From the NCBI GenBank assembly GCA_029959605.1, contig JASCOC010000014.1, forward strand, positions 1-64,000: a stretch of 64,000 nucleotides of DNA. Direction: 5' to 3'. Within the stretch, counting starts at the first letter, position 1. Each line of letters starts with the position of its first letter. Position numbers and translations under genes: made by a program. Source of the DNA: Lysobacteraceae bacterium PS02340 (GTDB lineage Bacteria; Pseudomonadota; Gammaproteobacteria; Xanthomonadales; Xanthomonadaceae). Positions 39,646 to 50,330 of this stretch are shown in pieces. The notes below the pieces were generated by a model. That model searched no databases, was not told the DNA's origin, and worked only from the letters and a program-made list of their open reading frames with translations.

Positions 39646-40146
39646 ATGCGTGCTTTGTTTTTGTTGCCTCTGCTGGCGCTTCCACTCGTCGGCCATGCCG
39701 CTGACTGCAGCACGCTCGACACCCGCACCGCACGCCCCGTGCAGGCCACCGTGCTCGAGCCCGTATCTCCCGAACTCGCCGCGCCGACGTATCGCCTCGG
39801 CACGAGCGCCGTGCTCGCGCGCGCCTATGACGAGGCGCAGTCCGCCGAGCAGGTCGTGCTGCGTCTCGAGATCGAGAAGTGCCAGAACGTCGCGATGGCT
39901 GCGCCGGCTGCAGGCGCCGTCAGTGCCAACGATCCGGCTGCCTACGTCAAGCAGACCGAGTTCGACAACACGCCCTACCGTTTCAACATGACCCAGGGCG
40001 GCAAGCGCATGACCGCCGACGATTTCGACGCGTGGATCAAGGCCAACGGTTACACCGTCGGCAGCCGTCGCGCGGATCCGAACGCGCCGGCTGCACCGGC
40101 CGCTGCGGAAACCGCACCGCCCGGCGAGACCCCGCCCGTCGAATGA
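39646..40146 (+). CDS. Secreted hypothetical protein, 166 aa
   Basis: Not recognised. The product has a clear signal peptide (MRALFLLPLLALPLVGHA, cleavage near residue 18), then a mature domain with two cysteines (ADCSTLD and IEKCQNV) likely forming a disulfide, the aromatic motif TPYRFNMTQGGKRMTADDFD, and an Ala/Pro-rich tail. It is probably periplasmic. ATG 39646 is chosen because the signal peptide starts there. Followed by a hairpin terminator before the pseudouridine synthase gene. Confidence 0.75.
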   Translation: MRALFLLPLLALPLVGHAADCSTLDTRTARPVQATVLEPVSPELAAPTYRLGTSAVLARAYDEAQSAEQVVLRLEIEKCQNVAMAAPAAGAVSANDPAAYVKQTEFDNTPYRFNMTQGGKRMTADDFDAWIKANGYTVGSRRADPNAPAAPAAAETAPPGETPPVE

Positions 40147-40179
40147 GTGCTGCGCGTCTCTGCATCGACGGTATGACGA

Positions 40180-40201
40180 CGGCCCGCGCAAGCGGGCCGT
40201 T
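40180..40201 (+). terminator. Hairpin terminator before the pseudouridine synthase
   Basis: CGGCCCGC (40180-40187), GCAA loop, GCGGGCCG (40192-40199), followed by only TT. Weak terminator by U-tract but a very stable stem. Confidence 0.6.
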
Positions 40202-40204
40202 CGC

Positions 40205-40975
40205 ATGTCGAGGTGCCGTGTCTTGAAGCCCGTCGTGCGTCCGCCGCGCTACGGCCTCGCGCGCGTGCTGTCGAAGCGCGGGCTGTGTTCGCGCAGCGAA
40301 GCCGAGCGGCGTGTACGCGAGGGGCGTGTGCGGGTGGCCGGCAGGATCGTGCGCGATCCGGAATTTCCGGTGGCGCTGGACGCGTCGAACATCGTGCTCG
40401 ATGGCGATACGGCGCGCGCAACCGCGCAGCAGTACCTGGTGCTCAACAAGCCACGCGGGCTGGTGACGACCGCCCGAGACGAGCACGGCCGCGACACCGT
40501 CTATCGCTGTTTCGACGGCGCGGACCTGGGCTGGATCGCGCCGGTCGGCCGGCTCGACAAGGCCAGCGAAGGCCTGCTGCTGTTCACCAGTGATCCCGCA
40601 TGGGCCGCTCGTGTCACCGATCCCGAACAGGGGCCGCAGAAGACCTATCACGTGCAGGTCGATGGCCTGCCCGACGACGCCTTGCTCGAAGCGCTGGTGC
40701 TCGGCGTTGACGACGCGGGTGAGCGACTGCAGGCCGCGTCCGTAAGCCGGCTGCGTCAGGGCGCACGCAACGCCTGGCTGGAGATCGTGCTCGACGAGGG
40801 CCGCAACCGGCAGATCCGCCGGCTGCTCGCTGCGCATGATCTGGGTGTGCTGCGACTGGTGCGCGTCGCGATCGGCGATCTCGCGCTGGGCGATCTGGCC
40901 AAGGGCGCGTGGCGTCCCTTGGCGGCCGGCGAAATCAGCGCGCTGGCGCGTCCGTCGGATCCCGCCACCGGCTGA
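40205..40975 (+). CDS. Pseudouridine synthase, RsuA/RluB/RluF family
   Basis: A 256-residue enzyme that isomerises a uridine in rRNA to pseudouridine. It has an N-terminal S4 RNA-binding domain (about 18-75, ARVLSKRGLCSRSEAERRV) and the catalytic domain with YLVLNKPRG, the catalytic Asp in PVGRLDKASEGLLLFT, TYHVQVDG and the C-terminal EGRNRQIRRLLAAHDL. Which position is modified cannot be told. Its 3' end overlaps the convergent HNH gene by 41 nt. The ATG at 40205 sits in the loop region just after the preceding hairpin; no clear ribosome-binding site is seen. Confidence 0.88.
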   Translation: MSRCRVLKPVVRPPRYGLARVLSKRGLCSRSEAERRVREGRVRVAGRIVRDPEFPVALDASNIVLDGDTARATAQQYLVLNKPRGLVTTARDEHGRDTVYRCFDGADLGWIAPVGRLDKASEGLLLFTSDPAWAARVTDPEQGPQKTYHVQVDGLPDDALLEALVLGVDDAGERLQAASVSRLRQGARNAWLEIVLDEGRNRQIRRLLAAHDLGVLRLVRVAIGDLALGDLAKGAWRPLAAGEISALARPSDPATG

Positions 40976-41330
40976 GGCGCGTCGCGAGCAGGGCTTCGAC
41001 GACTTCGCGTGCGCGCACGTCGCCTGGACCCCGCGCATCGTGACCCTTGCCCTTGTCGTGATTGCAGCGTGCGCAGGCGAGCGCGAGGTTGCGTGGATCG
41101 TCCGCATCGTCGCCGACCTGCGCAGTGAGCGCCGCCGCCGCGCGTCGGCCGAACCAGGCCTGCGGCACCACGTGTTCCAGCGTCGCGAGCCCGAGCGGCT
41201 CGCCGTCGTCGCGCACCTGCAGCGCGCTGCGGCAGTGCAGGCAGCGCGTCGACCAGATGCCGTCGTCGAGCCCGGCGAGGGCATCGGTCTGCGCCGCGAG
41301 CAGCAGGCGCCGTCGCAACGCGGCCCGCAT
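40935..41330 (-). CDS. HNH endonuclease family protein
   Basis: A 131-residue protein with an HNH nuclease fold: two Cys pairs for zinc (CLHCRS at about 30-35 and CARCNHDKG at about 85-93), the catalytic-type His in TLEHVVPQAWFG, and an NLALACARCNHDKGKG segment giving the N and the final H. Such small HNH proteins may nick or cut DNA, but many have unknown roles. It starts 3 nt after kbl ends, so it is co-transcribed with kbl, and overlaps the convergent pseudouridine synthase gene at its 3' end. Confidence 0.83.
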   Translation of the reverse strand: MRAALRRRLLLAAQTDALAGLDDGIWSTRCLHCRSALQVRDDGEPLGLATLEHVVPQAWFGRRAAAALTAQVGDDADDPRNLALACARCNHDKGKGHDARGPGDVRAREVVEALLATRLSRWRDPTDAPAR

Positions 41331-41333
41331 GGT

Positions 41334-42536
41334 TCAGGCCTTCAGCACACCCAGCTCGTGGCCGATGCGGGTGAATGCATCGATCGCGCGGTCCAGGTGT
41401 TCGCGCGTGTGCGCGGCGCTGATCTGGGTGCGGATGCGCGCCTGGTCCTTCGGCACCACGGGGAAGAAGAAGCCGATCGCGTAGATGCCTTCCTCGAGCA
41501 AGCGCTGCGCGAAGCGCTGCGCGAGCTTGGCGTCGTAGAGCATCACCGGGCTGATCGGATGCACGCCGGGGCGCACGTCGAAGCCGGCGTCGGTCATCCG
41601 CTCGCGGAAATAGCGGGTGTTATCGACCAGCTGCGTGCGCAGATCGCCGGCGGCGTCGAGCATCTCGAACGCCTTGATGCCGGCGGCAACCACGTGCGGC
41701 GGCAGCGAGTTCGAGAACAGGTACGGGCGCGAGCGCTGGCGCAGCAGTTCAATGACTTCGCGTTTGGCGGTGGTGAAACCGCCGAGCGCGCCGCCCATCG
41801 CCTTGCCGAGCGTGCCGGTCACGATGTCGATCTTTTCCAGCACGCCCTTCACTTCCGCCGAGCCACGGCCGGTGTCGCCGAGGAAACCGGTCGCATGGCA
41901 TTCGTCGATGTGCACCAGCGCGTCGTACTTCGCAGCCAGCGCGGTGATTTCGTCGAGCGGCGCGATGAAGCCGTCCATCGAGAACACGCCGTCGGTTGAA
42001 ATGAGGATCGTGCGTGCGCCATCGGCGCGTGCCTGCTGCAGCTGCTTTTCCAGATCCGCCATGTCGCAGTTGGCGTAGCGGTAGCGCTTGGCCTTGCACA
42101 GGCGGATGCCGTCGATGATCGACGCGTGGTTGAGCGCGTCGGAGATGATCGCGTCCTCCTCGCCGAGCAGCGGCTCGTACAGGCCGCCGTTCGCATCGAA
42201 GCACGCGGCGTAGAGGATGGTGTCCTCCTTGCCGAAGAAGTCCGCGATGGTCTGCTCGAGCTGCTTGTGCAGATCCTGCGTCCCGCAGATGAAGCGCACC
42301 GACGCCATGCCGAAGCCGTGCGTATCGAGCGCGTCCTTGGCCGCGGCGATGATGTCAGGATGGTCGGCCAGCCCCAGATAGTTGTTGGCGCAGAAATTCA
42401 GCACCGTACGGCCGTCTTCGAGCGTGATTTCGGCCGACTGCGGGCCGGTGATCACGCGCTCGGCCTTGAACAGCCCGGCGTCGCGGATCTCGTCGAGGGT
42501 ATCGGCGTAGCGCTGGGTATTGGAGACGGCGGCCAT
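41334..42536 (-). CDS. kbl: Glycine C-acetyltransferase (2-amino-3-ketobutyrate CoA ligase)
   Basis: PLP enzyme that splits 2-amino-3-ketobutyrate with CoA into glycine and acetyl-CoA, the second step of threonine degradation after Tdh, encoded nearby at 43752-44786. The 400-residue alpha-oxoamine synthase has [39 protein letters not shown] and the PLP lysine in [13 protein letters not shown]. Usually kbl and tdh are adjacent; here an unrelated secreted-protein gene lies between them. Confidence 0.95.
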   Translation of the reverse strand: MAAVSNTQRYADTLDEIRDAGLFKAERVITGPQSAEITLEDGRTVLNFCANNYLGLADHPDIIAAAKDALDTHGFGMASVRFICGTQDLHKQLEQTIADFFGKEDTILYAACFDANGGLYEPLLGEEDAIISDALNHASIIDGIRLCKAKRYRYANCDMADLEKQLQQARADGARTILISTDGVFSMDGFIAPLDEITALAAKYDALVHIDECHATGFLGDTGRGSAEVKGVLEKIDIVTGTLGKAMGGALGGFTTAKREVIELLRQRSRPYLFSNSLPPHVVAAGIKAFEMLDAAGDLRTQLVDNTRYFRERMTDAGFDVRPGVHPISPVMLYDAKLAQRFAQRLLEEGIYAIGFFFPVVPKDQARIRTQISAAHTREHLDRAIDAFTRIGHELGVLKA

Positions 42537-42581
42537 CGGGCATTCCGGAAACGGGAAGGCCGCGATTCTACCAAGCGCTCG

Positions 42582-43640
42582 TCAACGGACTCGCGGCGCT
42601 CCCGTCGCCGGCGACGGAGGATGCGCAGCGCGCCACTGCGTCCAGGCCGCGTCCAGTGCAGCGATCGACGCGGGCAAGCCGTACTGCGCGCCGTGCGCGG
42701 CGAGCCAGCCGTCCATGTCGCCACCGTCTGCCAGAAATGCGGCGATGCTGCCGAACACGGCCGGGTCGTCGCCGGAAGCCAGCAGGAAATCGGCGACGCT
42801 GCGGGCCTGCGCGTAGAACCAGGCGGCATCCCCGGCCAGGCGCTGCGCCTCCGGTCCGGAAATCACGTGCGCGCCGGGGCCCATGGCAGTCAGCTCGGCC
42901 ATGCGCACGGCCATCGGATGCGGCATCGCGAAGAACGTAGCGAGCTTTTTCAGATGCGCCGAGGCTTCGGGTGCACGCAATTTTTCGCGCCGGGCGTCGG
43001 TCATCGTGTCCGATTCCATCAGCACGGCCGCAAGCTCGTCGAGCCAGTCAGGGCCCGGGCCGCCGTAGTGCGCGGATGTCGTGGGTGCCGCCGGCTCCGA
43101 CACAGGCCAGAAGCTGCGGATCAGCAGCATGTGACCGATTTCGTGACGCAGTGAACTGCGATCGACCGCATTGTCCGGCGTCGCAGCAGTTGGAGCGGGC
43201 AGTGCAGCGTCGATGCGCGCCTGGCGTTGCGCGTCATCGAGATCGGGCATGCGCGCGCGCAGCTGGCGCTCGACCGCCGATCGTTGCAATGCGCGGCGCC
43301 CGTCCGCGTCGAGCCAGGGCAGTTGCCACACGGCGCCCGCGTTCGTCAGCGCGTGCCGGTCCGCATCCGAAATGGCCTGTCCCGCACCCGCTGCAATGAG
43401 CGCGCCGCGCGGCGCGGATCGGCCGAAGTAGGTCGTGAAACTCTGCGCCGCGAGTGCGGCGTCTTCCGCCATCTGTGTGGCTGCCTCGGGTGACGCGGCG
43501 TAGAACCAGCCTTGGGCCGAGGCCACGCAGTCCAGCGTCGGCGTGTCGGCCAGGACCGGGCAGTCGGCGTCCTGCGCGAGCGATGCGGTCGCGACGCAAG
43601 TGAGCAGCAGTCCAGCGGTCAGCATGTTCCGGTGTCGCAT
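42582..43640 (-). CDS. Secreted protein with HExxH motif, putative zinc metallopeptidase
   Basis: A 352-residue exported protein with a signal peptide (MRHRNMLTAGLLLTCVATASLA, about 1-22), cysteines at 27 and 38, and a central HEIGH motif at 166-170 followed 32 residues later by Glu202 in WLDELAAVLMES. HExxH plus a downstream Glu is the gluzincin zinc-peptidase pattern. I recognise no named family. The rest is Ala-rich and helical. It sits between kbl and tdh on the same strand, with an inverted repeat in its leader. Enzyme activity is inference. Confidence 0.8.
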   Translation of the reverse strand: MRHRNMLTAGLLLTCVATASLAQDADCPVLADTPTLDCVASAQGWFYAASPEAATQMAEDAALAAQSFTTYFGRSAPRGALIAAGAGQAISDADRHALTNAGAVWQLPWLDADGRRALQRSAVERQLRARMPDLDDAQRQARIDAALPAPTAATPDNAVDRSSLRHEIGHMLLIRSFWPVSEPAAPTTSAHYGGPGPDWLDELAAVLMESDTMTDARREKLRAPEASAHLKKLATFFAMPHPMAVRMAELTAMGPGAHVISGPEAQRLAGDAAWFYAQARSVADFLLASGDDPAVFGSIAAFLADGGDMDGWLAAHGAQYGLPASIAALDAAWTQWRAAHPPSPATGAPRVR

Positions 43641-43644
43641 AGAC

Positions 43645-43671
43645 GTCCCTGTCGAATGATCGAACAGGGAC
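43645..43671. promoter_or_regulatory. Inverted repeat upstream of the HExxH protein gene
   Basis: GTCCCTGT (43645-43652) and ACAGGGAC (43664-43671) form a perfect 8-bp inverted repeat with an 11-nt spacer, 4 nt before the start codon of the minus-strand gene. It could be an operator or an mRNA hairpin. Confidence 0.35.
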
Positions 43672-43751
43672 CATAGGCGCGACGCGAGGCCGGCGGAACG
43701 TGTCGTACGTCATGGGCGACACGCGGCGCCTCGCCGCGTGTCCCGCGGCGC

Positions 43752-44786
43752 TCAACGCCAGTCGAGAACGACCTTGCCCGACTTGCCCGATTCCATCAGG
43801 TCGAAACCCTTCTGGAATTCATCCGCCGGCAGCTGGTGGCTGAGCACCTTGCCGAGCGGGAAACCCGACAGCACGAGCTGGGTCATCTTGTACCAGGTCT
43901 CGTACATCTTACGGCCGTAGATGCCCTGCACGGTGAGGCCCTTGAAGATGATGCGGTCCCAGTCGATGCCGGCGCCCTTGGGCAGGATGCCGAGCAGCGC
44001 GACCTTGCCGCCGTGGTACATGCAGTCGAGCATGTCGTTGAACGCGACCGGGTTACCGCTCATCTCCAGGCCCACGTCGAAGCCCTCCATGTGGAGGTCC
44101 TTCATGACGTCCTTGAGCGAGGTGTTCGACACGTTGACCACGCGCGTGGCGCCCATGTCGGCGGCGAGCTTGAGGCGGAAGTCGTTGACGTCGGTGACCA
44201 CCACGTTGCGCGCGCCGATGTGCTTGCAGATGCCCGCGGCCATCACGCCGATCGGGCCGGCGCCAGTGATCAGCACGTCCTCGCCGACGACATCGAACTC
44301 CAGCGCGCAGTGCGCGGCGTTGCCGTAGGGATCGAAGAACGCGGCCAGCTCGCTCGGAATCTGGTCCGGGATCGGCCACAGGTTGGTCGCCGGCATAACC
44401 ACGTATTCGGCGAACGCGCCGTTGCGGGTGACGCCGATGCCGACCGTGTTCGGACACAGGTGCGGCCTGCCGGCGCGGCAGTTGCGGCAGTGGCCGCAGA
44501 CCAGGTGGCCCTCTGCCGACACGCGCTGGCCGACTTCGTAGCCGGTGACCGCCGAGCCCAGCTCGACGATGCGGCCGACGAACTCGTGGCCGATGACCAG
44601 GCCCGGCGTGATCGTGCGCTGGCTCCACTCGTCCCACAGGTAGATGTGCAGGTCGGTGCCGCAGATCGCGGCCTTCTCGACGCGGATCAGGACATCGTTC
44701 GGGCCGGGGGCCGGCACCGGCACTTCCGCCATCCAGATGCCTTTTGTCGCTTCGCGCTTGACCAGCGCCTTCATTGTCTGGGCCAT
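43752..44786 (-). CDS. tdh: L-threonine 3-dehydrogenase
   Basis: NAD-dependent oxidation of threonine to 2-amino-3-ketobutyrate, the substrate of Kbl. The 344-residue zinc alcohol dehydrogenase-family protein has catalytic zinc ligands in ICGTDLHIY and IGHEFVGRI, the structural zinc cysteines in [15 protein letters not shown], and the nucleotide loop [13 protein letters not shown]. Start ATG 44786; ATG 44774 (MKALVKREA) is equally possible and closer to the E. coli start. Confidence 0.95.
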   Translation of the reverse strand: MAQTMKALVKREATKGIWMAEVPVPAPGPNDVLIRVEKAAICGTDLHIYLWDEWSQRTITPGLVIGHEFVGRIVELGSAVTGYEVGQRVSAEGHLVCGHCRNCRAGRPHLCPNTVGIGVTRNGAFAEYVVMPATNLWPIPDQIPSELAAFFDPYGNAAHCALEFDVVGEDVLITGAGPIGVMAAGICKHIGARNVVVTDVNDFRLKLAADMGATRVVNVSNTSLKDVMKDLHMEGFDVGLEMSGNPVAFNDMLDCMYHGGKVALLGILPKGAGIDWDRIIFKGLTVQGIYGRKMYETWYKMTQLVLSGFPLGKVLSHQLPADEFQKGFDLMESGKSGKVVLDWR

Positions 44787-44942
44787 TGTGTCGTGTCTGC
44801 GGATGCCGGAAAGAGCCGGCGATTATACGGCGCGGCCCCGTCGCGGCCGTGCTGCACCCGCACGTCGGCCAGCCGGCGTTGGCCTGCGCCGGGCGGGCGG
44901 GTTGGCTAGACTTGGCCCCCCGTCACGATCCACAGGACCACC

Positions 44943-47111
<2,169 letters not shown>

Positions 47112-47248
47112 TTTTTCGTGCGCGCGCCAGGTCCGTGTGCCCGGCGCGCGCTGCATCTGCGGTCGGGATCCCGGCCGTTCCGGCAGTGCCCCTCCCGTAA
47201 ACTGTCGCGCCGGCATCGCCGGACGCCCCCCATTCGAGGAACCGCGCG

Positions 47249-47893
47249 ATGAGAATCCTGCTCGCCCGTCATGGCGAAACGCCATGGAATGCCGAAGGCC
47301 GTTACCAGGGACAGGAAGACATCCCGCTGTCGGAAGTCGGTGAACGTCAGGCGACGCTGCTGGGCGCACGTCTGGCCGATGTGCGCATCGATCGCGCGGT
47401 CGCCTCGCCGCTGTCGCGCGCCGACCGCACTGCGCGGCTCGCGCTCGGCGCGACCCGTGCGTCCATGCTGGCGACCGATCCGGGCCTCGCGGAAATCGCG
47501 CACGGCACCTGGGAAGGCCTGCTGGCCAGCGAGATCCGCGAGCGCGATCCCGAGCGCCTGACCGCCTGGCGCGACGCGCCCGATACCGTGCAGATGCCCG
47601 GTGGCGAATCGCTGCAGCAGGTGTTCGACCGCGCCTGGCCCGCGTTCGCGCGCGCCGTTGACGGCCTCGGCCCGGATGACACCGCGCTGATCGTCGCCCA
47701 CGACGCCGTCAACCGCGTGATCCTGTGCCGCGTGCTCGGCATTCCGCTCTCGCGCCTGTGGACGTTCCGCCAGGCACCGACGACCTTGAATCTGCTCGAA
47801 GGCCCCGACGTCGATCATCTCGACGTCGTGCGGCTCAACGACTGCGCGCACCACACCGCGTTCTTCGGCGAGGCGGTCCACCGCGCGCTATGA
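47249..47893 (+). CDS. Histidine phosphatase family protein
   Basis: A 214-residue phosphoglycerate mutase-like enzyme. The catalytic phospho-His is in LARHGETPWN (His8), with the partner His in IVAHDAVNRV and the Glu in HGTWEGLL. Members include cofactor-independent phosphatases such as alpha-ribazole or sugar phosphatases, so the substrate is open. Its stop overlaps the folC start by 4 nt (ATGA), suggesting co-expression with folate metabolism. Confidence 0.88.
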   Translation: MRILLARHGETPWNAEGRYQGQEDIPLSEVGERQATLLGARLADVRIDRAVASPLSRADRTARLALGATRASMLATDPGLAEIAHGTWEGLLASEIRERDPERLTAWRDAPDTVQMPGGESLQQVFDRAWPAFARAVDGLGPDDTALIVAHDAVNRVILCRVLGIPLSRLWTFRQAPTTLNLLEGPDVDHLDVVRLNDCAHHTAFFGEAVHRAL

Positions 47894-49164
47894 GTGAATC
47901 CCGTTCGCTGGCCGACTGGCTGTCGGCGATCGAAGCGCGCCACCCCACCGAAATCGAGATGGGCCTCGACCGCGTTGGCGCGGTCTACGCGCGCATGGAC
48001 TGTGGCCGTCCCGCGACGCAGGTGATCACGATCGCCGGCACCAACGGCAAGGGCTCGACGGTGGCCTTCGTCGAGTCGATCGCGCGCGCGGCGGGTTGGC
48101 GCGTCGGCGCGTACACCTCGCCGCATCTGTTGGCCTACAACGAGCGCGTGCGCATCGATGGCGTGGACGTCGACGACGCCGCGCTGGTCGAGGCGTTCGA
48201 GGCGGTCGAGGCCGCGCGCGGGGACACGCCGCTGACCTATTTCGAGACCGGCACGCTGGCGGCGCTGTGGCTGCTCGCGCGTGCGGCGCTGGATCTGGCC
48301 GTGCTCGAGGTCGGCCTCGGTGGCCGGCTCGATGCGGTCAACATCGTCGAGCCCGATGTCGCGGTGATCACCACGGTCGGCCTCGATCACCAGGACTGGC
48401 TTGGTGACGACGTCGAGACGATCGGGCTGCAAAAGGCCGGCATCGCGCGCGCATGGAAGCCACTGATCGTCGGCGATACCGATCCGCCGGCCAGCGTGTT
48501 GCGGCACGCCTACCGCATCGGCGCGGTCGCGGTCCGCGGCGGCAGCGATTTCCTGTACGCACCGACCGATGCAGGCACCTGGATCTGGCGCGAGGTCGGC
48601 TTCGAAGTCGAGCTGCCGATGCCGACGCTGGCCGCGCCGGTGCAGTTGCGCAATGCGGCAGTCGCGATCGCCGCGATCCGTGCGCTGGATCGCGATCTCG
48701 ACGATGCCGCGCTCGCGGCCGGGATCGCCGGCGCCACGGTGGCCGGCCGTCTGCAGCGCTTCGACCGGGATGGCGTGGAGATCGTCGTCGACGTCGCGCA
48801 CAACCCGCAGGCTGCGCAGGCGCTGGCCGACTGGCTGATCGCGGCGCCGGCGGCTGGGCGCACAGTCGCGGTGTACGCCGCGCTCGCGGACAAGGACGCA
48901 GCCGGCGTGGCCCGGGCGCTGGCGCCGTCGATCGCGCACTGGCATCTGGCCGGATCGACGCTCGCCGGGGCACGCGGACAGGACGCCCCCACGCTGCGCG
49001 CGCGCCTGTCCGATGTACTGGGGGACGCGGTCACCACTCACGTCGACGTCGTCGCGGCGCTGGCACCCGCGCTCGACGAGGCCGCGCCCGGCGACCGCAT
49101 ACTGGTGTTCGGCACGTTCCACGCCGCGGCGGCCGCCCTGCAGGTGTTGCAGGGCAGGCGTTAA
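47890..49164 (+). CDS. folC: Bifunctional folylpolyglutamate synthase/dihydrofolate synthase
   Basis: Adds glutamate to dihydropteroate and to folates. The 424-residue Mur-ligase-type protein has the P-loop IAGTNGKGSTVAF, the LSSPHL-like YTSPHLLAYNERVRI region, EVGLGGRLDAVN and the C-terminal domain with VDVAHNPQAA. ATG 47890 overlaps the preceding stop (ATGA). Downstream is the SPOR-domain gene, an arrangement common in this group. Confidence 0.94.
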   Translation: MSESRSLADWLSAIEARHPTEIEMGLDRVGAVYARMDCGRPATQVITIAGTNGKGSTVAFVESIARAAGWRVGAYTSPHLLAYNERVRIDGVDVDDAALVEAFEAVEAARGDTPLTYFETGTLAALWLLARAALDLAVLEVGLGGRLDAVNIVEPDVAVITTVGLDHQDWLGDDVETIGLQKAGIARAWKPLIVGDTDPPASVLRHAYRIGAVAVRGGSDFLYAPTDAGTWIWREVGFEVELPMPTLAAPVQLRNAAVAIAAIRALDRDLDDAALAAGIAGATVAGRLQRFDRDGVEIVVDVAHNPQAAQALADWLIAAPAAGRTVAVYAALADKDAAGVARALAPSIAHWHLAGSTLAGARGQDAPTLRARLSDVLGDAVTTHVDVVAALAPALDEAAPGDRILVFGTFHAAAAALQVLQGRR

Positions 49165-49185
49165 GAAGCAGGACGGGACGGCGCG

Positions 49186-49191
49186 TATAAT
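49186..49191 (+). promoter_or_regulatory. Likely -10 element of the SPOR-purF unit
   Basis: A perfect TATAAT lies between folC and the SPOR-domain gene, 28 nt before the latter's ATG. No good -35 partner is seen. Confidence 0.4.
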
Positions 49192-49219
49192 TCGCGCGGC
49201 ACCCGTGTCCGGATCCCGC

Positions 49220-50254
49220 ATGTCGCCTGCATTGAAACAACGCCTGATCGGCGCCGCCGTGCTGATCGCGCTCGCGGTCATTTTCCTGCCGATGCTGATC
49301 AAGGGCCCCGCGCCCGCGAGCGGCCTGCCGGACATGTCGCTGGATGTGCCCGACGCGCCGACCGGCGACTACAAGACCGTCGACCTGCCGCTGATCGCGC
49401 CGCCCCCGGCGCGCGAGGGCGGCGCACTCGCCGGCGCGACTCCGGTGGCGGAAACCGCGCCCGCCGCGCCAGCAGCCACGCGCCCCGACGGCAGCGCGCT
49501 GCCGACCGTCGACACCTCCGAACAGGACAATCCGCTGCCCGCGACCGTCGCCGGTGGCGGTTACGCGGTGCATTACGCCGCGTTCGCCAGCGAGGCCGAT
49601 GCCGAGGCGATCCTGCGCCAGCTCGGCGGGTCCGGCCTGCGTGGCTATCGTGAAGGCTTCACCCTCAACGGCAAGCCGGCCCAGCGCGTGCGCCTGGGGC
49701 CGTATGCCAATCGCGCCGATGCCGAGATCGTCCGCGTGCGCGCGGCGCAGGTCCGCGACGACGTGACCCCGCGCGTGGTCGCGCTCGATGCGGGCGCCCG
49801 CCCGGACGTGCCGCGCCCGGAAACGCCGGCAGCGACACCGACGCCGGCGCCCGCCGCGTCGCGCCCGACGGCTGCGCAGACGCCTGCCGCGCCGACCACC
49901 GAACAGTTGCCCGAAGACGCGCCCGCCGCGCGGGCGCCTGCACGCACGCCGCCGGCGCAGATACCGCCCGCCACGCCTGCGACGCCGCCGGCACCGCCCG
50001 CCGCGGCGCCGACGTCCGGCACCGGTTTCATCGTGCAGCTGGGCGCCTTCAGCAACGCGGCCGAAGCCAACCGTCTGCGCGATCGTCTGCGCGGCGCCGG
50101 CATCACCGCGTTCACCGATTCGGTCGACACCGACAAGGGCCGCCTGACCCGGGTCAAGGCCGGTCCGGTCGCGTCGCGCGGCGAAGCCGACCAGCTCAAG
50201 ACGCGCGTCCGCAGCGCGGTGGGCGTCGACGGTCTGGTCCGCTCGCACCCCTGA
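49220..50254 (+). CDS. Cell-division-type protein with two SPOR domains (DedD-like)
   Basis: A 344-residue single-pass inner-membrane protein: a short cytoplasmic N-terminus, a transmembrane helix (about 8-28, [18 protein letters not shown]), then periplasmic parts. Two SPOR-like peptidoglycan-binding repeats are visible, one at about 112-195 ([18 protein letters not shown], then [14 protein letters not shown]) and a C-terminal one at about 267-340 ([18 protein letters not shown], then [15 protein letters not shown]). A long Pro/Ala-rich linker separates them. SPOR domains bind denuded glycan at the division septum. Position between folC and purF matches dedD of other gammaproteobacteria. Confidence 0.88.
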   Translation: MSPALKQRLIGAAVLIALAVIFLPMLIKGPAPASGLPDMSLDVPDAPTGDYKTVDLPLIAPPPAREGGALAGATPVAETAPAAPAATRPDGSALPTVDTSEQDNPLPATVAGGGYAVHYAAFASEADAEAILRQLGGSGLRGYREGFTLNGKPAQRVRLGPYANRADAEIVRVRAAQVRDDVTPRVVALDAGARPDVPRPETPAATPTPAPAASRPTAAQTPAAPTTEQLPEDAPAARAPARTPPAQIPPATPATPPAPPAAAPTSGTGFIVQLGAFSNAAEANRLRDRLRGAGITAFTDSVDTDKGRLTRVKAGPVASRGEADQLKTRVRSAVGVDGLVRSHP

Positions 50255-50330
50255 CCGGCGCCGCAAGACACGTCGCCCCACACTTCATACCGGCGCGTTC
50301 GCGCGCCTCAAGCAGAACTGGAAATCGAAC

